A stretch of DNA of 22,749 nucleotides, from contig JANBQS010000283.1 in the NCBI GenBank assembly GCA_027577415.1, forward strand, positions 1-22,749, given 5' to 3'. This stretch comes from Coemansia sp. RSA 922. Taxonomy: Eukaryota > Kickxellomycota > Kickxellomycetes > Kickxellales > Kickxellaceae. The translations under genes and the position numbers were made by a program. A model generated the notes under the pieces. The model was not told where the DNA came from and did no database searches. It was given only the letters and a program-made list of their open reading frames with translations. Shown here piece after piece: positions 1 through 5,879 of this stretch (position 1 is its first letter; every line of letters starts with the position of its first letter).

Positions 1-504
1 GTCGATTGAACCTCCGAGCTCTGAAATTCATTATTTCTTATCACACTAGTAATGGCTTGATTGTGTGATTATTGATCTCTCGATTACCAATAGCAAACAA
101 TCTGGAACTACGCACAAATTAGCAAAATAGCTATAGCGCAACTAGTGCCATGTCTCTAGTTTCAACTGCTGACAGCACAAAGAAAGCCTTTGTTGGTAGC
201 TACAGACTTGCTAATGTGAGCTAATACTTACATCATTGCCTGGTAGACAGATGAGAGGCCCCATCCACTATCCCAACAGCCAACGAGGGCAAGACAATGA
301 TGGCCATTGGCAAAGTCTCACCACAAAAAGAAGGTAAAGACGCTCCCTGTCTTCACTATTTGCTCTTTGCTCTTTGCTCTTTAAAAGTAGCATGTCGTCT
401 TCACCTGCCTTGTGGACACACCAGTGCACCTATTTTTCTTTCTTCTGCAAACATCTTTATTGCTTTTCATTCTCTATTCATTATTCTAGGACCTATTTTC
501 TTTA
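1..504. other. Left-edge non-coding region, upstream of Ubl1
   Basis: I see no supportable gene here. The sequence is AT-rich. From about 420 it becomes a T/C-rich tract that leads to a TAG at 487-489 and the Ubl1 start codon at 505. It contains the first copy of a block that recurs upstream of Ubl2 and Ubl3 (see 291-340). A short open frame beginning at 297 overlaps the Ubl1 start and has no recognisable protein character. Confidence 0.6.
291..340 (+). promoter_or_regulatory. Shared upstream block, copy 1 (Ubl1)
   Basis: The block starts AAGACAATGA and contains TTGGCAAAGTCTCA followed by an A-rich stretch with AAAGAA. A closely matching block lies at 981-1030 upstream of Ubl2, and its GTCTCA plus A-rich core recurs at 1684-1705 upstream of Ubl3. 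GTCTCA sits 190 bp before the Ubl1 start codon. It could be a promoter or 5'-leader element, or only a trace of tandem duplication; the sequence alone does not decide. Confidence 0.45.
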
Positions 505-783
505 ATGGTACATTTAGAAACAATCAAGTTTAAGGTGTGGACTAACAGTTCAAACGCCACTGAAGAGAAAGACCCAATAGCAATTGAGGTGGACGTTGAT
601 GCCCATGTTTGCACGCTCTACAAGAATGTTGCTAAGAAGTTGGGCTTTGGTGATACCAATGCCATCAGATTTATCGCCGAGCGATTTACTCTGGAGGATA
701 CTGACCAACTGAATGTTTATAAAATAGATGCCAATTTTGTAGTGTTTGTTTTGGGCGAAACTTTACCTGCATATTCCGCGTAG
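505..783 (+). CDS. Divergent ubiquitin-like small protein Ubl1 (92 aa)
   Basis: This is a single-exon 92-residue protein whose pattern follows the ubiquitin fold. It has a first strand around residues 6-12, a linker, a second strand with IEVDVDA (27-33), a helix with TLYKNVAKKL (37-46), then FTLEDTDQLNVYKID (61-75), which aligns with ubiquitin's KQLEDGRTLSDYNIQ segment, and a last strand VVFVL (79-83). It ends ETLPAYSA, with no Gly-Gly, so ubiquitin-style conjugation is unlikely. Ubl4 shares the VxVDV and TLY positions residue for residue, and Ubl2 shares the same motifs. The start at 505 follows a T/C-rich leader, and an AATAAA lies at 912-917. Ubiquitin-like is a fold-level call from motif alignment; no named family was recognised and the function is unknown. 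Confidence 0.7.
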   Translation: MVHLETIKFKVWTNSSNATEEKDPIAIEVDVDAHVCTLYKNVAKKLGFGDTNAIRFIAERFTLEDTDQLNVYKIDANFVVFVLGETLPAYSA

Positions 784-1169
784 GGAAAGATTGTAGTGCT
801 AGTATCTTTCAATTTTACTTGTAAAACAAGTACAGCGCAGTCAATGGAACAAGCAAGTGGTGCTACTTTAGCAGTTGTTTTTATTTTATTGTTTTTGCTT
901 AAAAAGAGGACAATAAATACTTGTTTTAAAGAAGTGACCAGGCAGAAACCTCCATGTTCCATCATTGCAGACAAAGTGAAAAGACAATGACAGTGTTGGC
1001 AAAGTCTCAGTGGAAAAGAAAAGGCGCTGGTATTTTTTTCTCCCTCAAAACCCCATTTTTTTTTTCTGACGACAGCAGGATTCTTTTCCCTTCTATTTTT
1101 TTCAACACACCAGGATTTTTTCTTTTTTTGAGCTATTTACTAACCATACTCTTTTTCTCTCAAGTAAAC
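784..1169. other. Intergenic region Ubl1-Ubl2
   Basis: This stretch holds a probable Ubl1 poly(A) signal AATAAA at 912-917 and the second copy of the shared upstream block at 981-1030. A long T-rich leader follows. TTTACTAACC near 1137-1146 resembles a branch point and precedes CTTTTTCTCTCAAG ending at 1164, five bases before the Ubl2 start. The Ubl2 reading frame stays open upstream to 954, but those codons translate to Phe/Ser-rich filler and are treated as non-coding. Confidence 0.55.
981..1030 (+). promoter_or_regulatory. Shared upstream block, copy 2 (Ubl2)
   Basis: AAGACAATGA is identical to copy 1 at 291-300. It is followed by TTGGCAAAGTCTCA, then AAAAGAAAAGGCGC, against AAAGAAGGTAAAGACGC in copy 1. 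GTCTCA (1004-1009) lies 166 bp upstream of the Ubl2 start. The match is near-identical over about 28 bases and then loosens. This supports duplication of gene plus promoter, or a conserved regulatory element. Confidence 0.45.
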
Positions 1170-1520
1170 ATGCATGAGAATATATACGTTTTGTCTTTTT
1201 TGCTGTGCTCCTATGACGATATTCATGGTAGGACAATCATAAAGGCGGCTGATGTAGAGGTAGATGTAGATGTACCAATAAGCACCTTCTATGAGAAAGT
1301 AGCAAATAAACTAGAGTTAGGACATGAACAAATTATATTCAATGTAGATAATGAGGATATGGAGCTTACTCAGATAATGAGTAATACTAGTATATGTGGT
1401 GGGGGACATGTATTTGTTAGAGAGGTGCCTTTGCTCAGTTACATTGAAAGTGAAAAAATATACCTCCACCGCAATACCAACCCTGAGGGTTCAAGTACGC
1501 AGACAACCCAACCTGAATAG
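1170..1520 (+). CDS. Divergent ubiquitin-like small protein Ubl2 (116 aa)
   Basis: The start is set at the ATG at 1170 because the open frame upstream is low-complexity leader and the protein then begins at the same point of the fold as its paralogues. Residues 29-35 read VEVDVDV and 38-48 STFYEKVANKL, the hallmark shared with Ubl1 and Ubl4. The C-terminal strand HVFVREVPLLSY matches VFVLGETLPAY of Ubl1 and VLVCESGMPDY of Ubl4. The ubiquitin turn (EDGRTLSDYNIQ) is poorly kept, reduced to an NEDMELTQI-like segment. A polar tail of about 25 residues rich in Thr, Gln, Asn and Ser follows. There is no terminal Gly-Gly. It is the least ubiquitin-like of the five, and the call rests mainly on its paralogues. 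Confidence 0.6.
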   Translation: MHENIYVLSFLLCSYDDIHGRTIIKAADVEVDVDVPISTFYEKVANKLELGHEQIIFNVDNEDMELTQIMSNTSICGGGHVFVREVPLLSYIESEKIYLHRNTNPEGSSTQTTQPE

Positions 1521-1614
1521 TTGTTGGCACCTGTTGGCTTGCCTTTGTAGCCAAAGGACTGCTTGATTGCTTGATTTCTAGATGCGAGCTCCGAGCCAAC
1601 GTTCCCTGCAGTCA

Positions 1615-1688
1615 GCGTGGTTTTGGGGGCATGTGCCAGTGACCTCAGTTCTTGCGTAGTTTTGGGGGCATGCCAGTTCAGATGTCTC
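1615..1688 (+). repeat. 39-bp tandem direct repeat upstream of Ubl3
   Basis: Unit 1 (1615-1653) and unit 2 (from 1654) both begin GCGTRGTTTTGGGGGCATG; 18 of the first 19 bases are identical. CCAGT follows in each, with a 2-bp offset, and unit 2 then decays into the GTCTCA block. The repeat lies 140-215 bp before the Ubl3 start, a position that would suit a duplicated regulatory site. Confidence 0.6.
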
Positions 1689-1705
1689 ACGCCAAAAGGA
1701 AACAA
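1684..1705 (+). promoter_or_regulatory. Shared upstream block, copy 3 (Ubl3)
   Basis: GTCTCACGCCAAAAGGAAA here corresponds to GTCTCACCACAAAAAGAAG upstream of Ubl1; 16 of 19 bases agree if one gap is allowed. GTCTCA lies 145 bp upstream of the Ubl3 start, close to the 166 and 190 bp spacings for Ubl2 and Ubl1. GCCAAAAGG also appears upstream of Ubl4 near 4716-4735, without GTCTCA. Confidence 0.35.
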
Positions 1706-1828
1706 AGAAAGGAGCTGCTCGCCTCCCCCAATCCTCTCTACTTGCATCTGGAATTATTCCAAACCCCTTTTTCTCTTTCACTTTGCTCATTATTTTTTTT
1801 TGCAAAATATATATTCGTCAGCACCAAT

Positions 1829-2161
1829 ATGCTTACTACCAAGTTTCACGTAACATTTTGTGTGGCCTATACCAACTCACAAGGTGGTCTGGAAACAAAC
1901 AAAACAGACATAGTTGTTGATTTGACACAACCTACAAGCTCGCTCTATAATGATATATGCTACTACTTGCGAATGGAAAAGGTATCTTATTTGCAGTTTC
2001 TAGGATGTAGACTTGAGAACGAGCGAACGTTGGAATCTTACGGAGTTAAAGTAGATAGTACGGTTAACGTTTTTGGAAAATTGATGGGAGGAAGGATGAT
2101 TGTAGATGACTCCCTGCGTATTAATGTAAAAAGGAAAGCCGAGAAAAAGACAGAGGAATAG
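1829..2161 (+). CDS. Ubiquitin-like protein Ubl3 with internal Gly-Gly and 22-residue tail (110 aa)
   Basis: This is the clearest ubiquitin relative in the window. LQFLGCRLENERTLE (55-69) aligns without gaps to ubiquitin's LIFAGKQLEDGRTLS. The next segment, ending KLMGG (84-88), aligns without gaps to ubiquitin's segment ending RLRGG, which puts Gly87-Gly88 exactly at the ubiquitin C-terminus. The Ile44 and Lys48 equivalents are Gln56 and Cys60. A basic/acidic tail of 22 residues follows Gly-Gly, so conjugation would require processing, as for NEDD8 or SUMO precursors. The N-terminal half keeps IVVDL (28-32) and SSLYNDI (37-43), matching the S-T-L-Y helix of Ubl1 and Ubl4. The start at 1829 gives the right fold length. 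AATAAA signals lie at 2294-2299 and 2442-2447. Function is unknown. Confidence 0.75.
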   Translation: MLTTKFHVTFCVAYTNSQGGLETNKTDIVVDLTQPTSSLYNDICYYLRMEKVSYLQFLGCRLENERTLESYGVKVDSTVNVFGKLMGGRMIVDDSLRINVKRKAEKKTEE

Positions 2162-2703
2162 GTTTGTCATTAACAGGATTTCTTAGGGCCCGGTGTCTAC
2201 ACAGAAAATACCACTTTACTTTATGTAGGCAGCGTAGTGTGTAGTATCATTACATGGTACTTTTACTTTTACTTTTTTTAGGTAGAAATATAAAATAAAA
2301 CACGTCTGCTTTACTCTATAATGTTGATACACCTTTTGTTTATAGGAGAAAGTGAATAGCCTTATATTAGTTTGTATTGGAGCGGCTCTGAAAAAGCATG
2401 TTCTGTGTCAAAATACCTTTTTTTTGCCAGTGTTGACCGTCAATAAACATTTGCAAATGGAGGTATCAAGCTATTGCCTTTGCTTCCTTTGCCTTTTTGC
2501 CTTTATTTCTGAATAATCTTTGTAGCCTTCTCGCAAAAGCAGTCAAAGGAATTGGGGCAGACATTAAAGGAAGAGTTTTTTTTTGTGGACTCCCTCTGCA
2601 TCCTTCTTTTCTTTTTTTGCTCCACACTTTTTTAGCCATTTATTGTTTTCACCCAAGCTATCCACACATCTTAGTACTTTTCAACAAGTTTTTAGTAGCC
2701 ACT
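2162..2703. other. Intergenic region Ubl3 to F-box gene
   Basis: No further gene is seen. There are two poly(A)-like AATAAA motifs (2294-2299, 2442-2447), an imperfect CCTTTGC/CCTTTTTG pyrimidine repeat at about 2474-2505, and a T/C-rich leader. The last 15 bases into the F-box start (2691-2705, TTTAGTAGCCACTAT) match the Ubl4 leader at 4960-4974 with one difference. The F-box frame is open back to 2497, but the extra residues are hydrophobic filler from T-rich DNA. Confidence 0.55.
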
Positions 2704-4380
2704 ATGTCCAACCAATTGTCTCCAGCTCAATCTCTTCCCGTAGATGTTCTACGCTCAATCCTCCTGCGAGTAATAGCGGAAAAGTGGCTTCCGGATCATA
2801 GGCATTACTGTGAAGTGGATAAACTCAAAGGGTTGATGTCCGTGTGTTCATCTTGGCGTCAAGAAGCTCTCCAGTTTCTATGGAGAAAGCTCAGCCTCAA
2901 TATCAATGCCACGACTAATGAAGTGCGTCTCAGCCGTCCAATGTGGATGAGACAGAAATCGCTGCCACCTAATGCCACAGAGCTAGCCAGGGAGTTGGCT
3001 TTTAACATTTCCGTGCCTGATGCTATTAGTGGAAATGCCCACAAACTACTGGTTGACTATATAGGAGATACCAAATGCTTTCCCTTGGCTAGCAAACTAA
3101 GTCTCAGTTTAGGAGATTATCCGACTGATGGCTCTTATTCTAAAGCCATTATCATTGCCAACACTCTAGAGTTGGCCAAGCTACTCAAGTCAATGGCTCC
3201 AGCAGCAACTGAGTTAGATGTGATATGTTTCAGAGGAATAATTCCAGTGACTAGTGATAATATTGGCGAAATCGGATTGGATGACATAGTGTTAGAGACA
3301 TTTGCCAATGTGCTTTATGCCAATACAAAGCATGCTTGTCTCAAGTTATGTAGAGCTGACATTAAAAACAGGTCAACCATTAACTCAATCCCACCACTTT
3401 CCTACCTTACCATGGACTATACAAACACATCGGGCATGTGCACAAGCCTGGTGCACAAGTCTGCCTGTACGCTTCAATATCTAGTTTTTCCTATTGCTGC
3501 TGCTGACAAGTTAATTCATGATGAAAATTGCGATGCTCTTATATACCCAAATTTGCAGTATCTGCAACTAGCTTCAAAAGATATTAACAGCTCTGATACA
3601 ATGGCAAAGTCTTCAAGTGTAACGCCATTCCCTGTGCTACGAATTTTGAAGCTGGACAAGTCATATCCATTTAAAGACAATGTGCTATTCCGAGGCAATG
3701 CTGCAACATTGCAGTCATTGAGCATGTATTTGGACTATAATACTGTTGTCACACTGAGTCGGGAGGGCGTTTTTAAGAGTAAAAACAATGTTTTGCAGAG
3801 TGTAAGTATCAATGGGGCTGATTTTGATTGGAGTACCGCCCTTAATTCAGAAGTCGATATAGGCAGGCTATTAATTAATATGACAGATGCAACTAAAGTG
3901 CTGGAAATAAGAGCACCGGGAATGGACAGGATTTTTCTATCATCAATTAATCATGGTCAATACTTTCAGAATGTCCAAGAAGTGAAGTTGCGTGAAAGTA
4001 TATCAGTTTTTGAGATGTTAAGCATACTCCAGGCAATTCCATTCCTTGTCCACTATGAAGGTGGTGTTGATTCTCTGGGACCCAAGCTTGAAAACATTTC
4101 ACCGGATGAACTGCCTGACTACATTGTTTCCAAATACTGCGATGCAGGAAAGAATTTGCGACTTTGGAGCATGACTTCTGTCAACCGCCTATTCGTCCCC
4201 AGATTGGCTGATTTTATGTTGGGTTTGGTGCTTATATGTCCAAAGCTCTATAGGATAGGAGGACTAATGTCTAGCCCTTATAAAGATTTTCAGGCAAAGG
4301 TTACTGATGCTCTCGACAACCCAATACTCTGCAAGTATGCACCTCAGCTCAACAGGCTTCTGGAGATTGTATATAATTAG
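2704..4380 (+). CDS. F-box protein with leucine-rich C-terminal region (558 aa)
   Basis: Residues about 8-60 fit an F-box: LPVDVLRSILLRV, a charged spacer, then a Leu-Lys-Gly-Leu/Val-Cys-Ser-Ser-Trp-Arg segment and FLWRKLSLN. F-boxes bind Skp1 in SCF ubiquitin ligases. The remaining 500 residues carry irregular leucine-rich strands (for example FPVLRILKLDKSYPF and LQSLSMYLDYNT), as in F-box/LRR substrate receptors, but no regular repeat was counted. The start at 2704 is preferred to the upstream in-frame start because it places the F-box near the N-terminus. The gene sits inside the Ubl cluster on the same strand and shares 14 of 15 leader bases with Ubl4, so it may be co-regulated with the Ubl genes. 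The substrate is unknown, and a direct partnership with the Ubl proteins is only inference. Confidence 0.75.
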   Translation: MSNQLSPAQSLPVDVLRSILLRVIAEKWLPDHRHYCEVDKLKGLMSVCSSWRQEALQFLWRKLSLNINATTNEVRLSRPMWMRQKSLPPNATELARELAFNISVPDAISGNAHKLLVDYIGDTKCFPLASKLSLSLGDYPTDGSYSKAIIIANTLELAKLLKSMAPAATELDVICFRGIIPVTSDNIGEIGLDDIVLETFANVLYANTKHACLKLCRADIKNRSTINSIPPLSYLTMDYTNTSGMCTSLVHKSACTLQYLVFPIAAADKLIHDENCDALIYPNLQYLQLASKDINSSDTMAKSSSVTPFPVLRILKLDKSYPFKDNVLFRGNAATLQSLSMYLDYNTVVTLSREGVFKSKNNVLQSVSINGADFDWSTALNSEVDIGRLLINMTDATKVLEIRAPGMDRIFLSSINHGQYFQNVQEVKLRESISVFEMLSILQAIPFLVHYEGGVDSLGPKLENISPDELPDYIVSKYCDAGKNLRLWSMTSVNRLFVPRLADFMLGLVLICPKLYRIGGLMSSPYKDFQAKVTDALDNPILCKYAPQLNRLLEIVYN

Positions 4381-4975
4381 TGATGGATGTAGTAACAGGT
4401 CTGCAGAACTGTAAATTATCTTATTCACACGCTGGAGGGGGAGGGTCACTTTACTACAATATGAGCTTTGCTGTCTGTGTTTGGTACACAGAAGACTAGC
4501 CAATTTCGACAGTGGTGACAAGCATTGGACAAGAAATAAGAAGGTAGTTGTTCTTAGTTTTATGTCTCTCTAGTAATACTTGTCAGGCAATATACCAATT
4601 TATAAACCAACCTCAATCTAACTGGCCAAAAAAACACCACCATCATCTCTATGTAACCCGTTGAACAAGGTATGGGCCACACTCGATTAAAGAAAAGCAC
4701 TCCTCCTGCCTGCCAGTGCCAAAAGGCACACCTCTTCCCCTCCCCCAAAATACATTTTTTTTACAGTCAAGGGTAGTTGATTGTGGCCACAGCAATTGAA
4801 AGAAAAATTTTCAAAGAAAGTCAGAGCATCCTTTTGAGAAGAGTGCATAGAGTAAATGCTGGCTGCCCACCTTTCTTCTTTGGAATAGGAGCTCCAATCG
4901 TTTTTTCTTCTTCTTCTCTCTCTCTTTTTCTTTATTACCTTTTATTTTCTCTTTTATTATTTAGTAGCTACTATC
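4381..4975. other. Intergenic region F-box gene to Ubl4
   Basis: No gene is supported. TGCCAGTGCCAAAAGGCAC near 4706-4730, followed by a CCTC/CCCCC run, echoes TGCCAGT, GCCAAAAGG and CCTCCCCC upstream of Ubl3 (1671-1730). A strong pyrimidine tract (CTTCTTCTTCTCTCTCTC, about 4902-4930) runs into TTTAGTAGCTACTAT at 4960-4974, directly before the Ubl4 start. Confidence 0.5.
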
Positions 4976-5296
4976 ATGGGAATTGTTATGAACGAAATCA
5001 CATTCATGCTGAGGCAAAGAGGTCCTAATGAAGGAATTGTGGTTAAAGCAATTGTTGAAGTGGATATTAATGCTCCTGTTAGCACACTTTATGAACTAGT
5101 AGAAAAAGAATTAAAAGTTGGGTGTATAAATATGAAATTTTGCAAAGCCCCAGGTATAATGAATGATACCGACACACTGAGCCAACATGAAATAGGCACT
5201 GGCTCAGCTGTGCTTGTATGTGAGAGCGGTATGCCTGATTACACACCAGTTGCTGATCATTGTGATTTACCACCACCACCACCACCATATGAATAA
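4976..5296 (+). CDS. Ubiquitin-like small protein Ubl4 with C-terminal PPxY motif (106 aa)
   Basis: It is a single-exon paralogue of Ubl1. Strand EITFML (7-12), then VEVDINAPVSTLYELV (27-42), share Val29, Asp30 and Thr37-Leu38-Tyr39 with Ubl1 at the same residue numbers. DTLSQHEIGTGSAVLV aligns with RTLSDYNIQKESTLHLV of ubiquitin. The strand ends VCESGMPDY, with no Gly-Gly, and an 18-residue tail finishes PPPPPPYE. Pro102-Pro103-Pro104-Tyr105 is a PPxY match, the ligand class of WW domains such as those of NEDD4/Rsp5 ligases. The proline run is encoded by a CAC/CCA trinucleotide repeat at about 5268-5287. Starts at 4976 or 4988 are both possible. AATAAA overlaps the stop codon. Function is unknown. 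Confidence 0.7.
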   Translation: MGIVMNEITFMLRQRGPNEGIVVKAIVEVDINAPVSTLYELVEKELKVGCINMKFCKAPGIMNDTDTLSQHEIGTGSAVLVCESGMPDYTPVADHCDLPPPPPPYE

Positions 5297-5602
5297 ATAA
5301 AGTGAGGATATACAAAATAAAAGCAACTAGAGAATGTTTTTTTTTTTGTTTAAATAAATATTTTTAAATTATAATTATGTAATTCTTGCATTCATCCAAA
5401 AAAAAAATATATATATTTTCGCAGTCAACAAAGACAAAACACGTGTTATTTTTTATTCTCCAGTCTTCAACATCCCCAACCAAAAAAGAGAGAGAAAATA
5501 GAGAGAATGACTGTAGCCGTGTGAATAAATAGAGAGGCACATGCTCCCTCCTTCTCATCCTCCTCCATATTTTTTCTCTATAAAATTTTATATATATTCA
5601 TA
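5297..5602. other. Intergenic region Ubl4-Ubl5
   Basis: Very AT-rich, with A/T homopolymers, AATAAA motifs after Ubl4 and a pyrimidine-rich stretch at about 5540-5580. TATAAAATTTTATATATAT (about 5579-5597) is a TATA-like run that ends only a few bases before the Ubl5 start, so its role as a TATA box is uncertain. Confidence 0.45.
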
Positions 5603-5872
5603 ATGTTTGCTTTTGTCAAGCTAGTACTAATATACTGTGAAAATGACCAAGTTTCTACAATCCACAGGGATCCAGAACGAGTACAGCTCGATATCACAAC
5701 AGAGATATCCAAAGTATGTGCAGACATATCCAACGAGTATTTCAACGGACATCGAGTACAAATACGTTTCAACTCGCTAATACTACTCAAAGACCGGACA
5801 CTAGAGAGCTACAGTGTAAAAAATGACTGTACTGTAGAGGCTATTCAAGGTGCATGTATACCAAATCCCTAA
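5603..5872 (+). CDS. Ubiquitin-like small protein Ubl5 (89 aa)
   Basis: Residues 65-78, RTLESYSVKNDCTV, are almost the same as RTLESYGVKVDSTV in Ubl3 and align gap-free with ubiquitin's RTLSDYNIQKESTL. A first strand (residues 4-10, FVKLVLI), a second strand VQLDI (27-31) and a helix around 34-46 precede it, giving a full ubiquitin-like order in 89 residues. The C-terminus runs QGACIPNP, with no Gly-Gly. It groups with Ubl3, not with Ubl1/2/4. The gene converges on VTA1 with 7 bp between stop codons, and its nearest AATAAA (5896-5901) lies inside VTA1 coding sequence. It could be a scaffold-type Ubl or a decaying copy; there is no frame damage. Confidence 0.65.
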   Translation: MFAFVKLVLIYCENDQVSTIHRDPERVQLDITTEISKVCADISNEYFNGHRVQIRFNSLILLKDRTLESYSVKNDCTVEAIQGACIPNP

Positions 5873-5879
5873 AAAAAAT

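Larger units (their letters stand above)
1521..1828. other. Intergenic region Ubl2-Ubl3
   Basis: It contains a 39-bp direct repeat (1615-1688), the third GTCTCA block (1684-1705) and a C/T-rich leader. An acceptor-like GTCAG ends at 1821, seven bases before the Ubl3 ATG. The Ubl3 frame is open upstream to 1652 but crosses this promoter-like sequence, so I treat it as non-coding. Confidence 0.5.

Noticed and set aside
297..533. 78-codon open frame overlapping the Ubl1 start
   Set aside because: Different frame from Ubl1, no recognisable domain, spans promoter block and pyrimidine tract.
954..1169. Upstream in-frame extension of Ubl2 (72 residues)
   Set aside because: Encoded by T-rich leader and the duplicated upstream block; paralogues begin at the point equivalent to the ATG at 1170.
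2497..2703. Upstream in-frame extension of the F-box protein with hydrophobic segments
   Set aside because: Low-complexity translation of a T/C-rich leader; the ATG at 2704 places the F-box at the N-terminus as usual.
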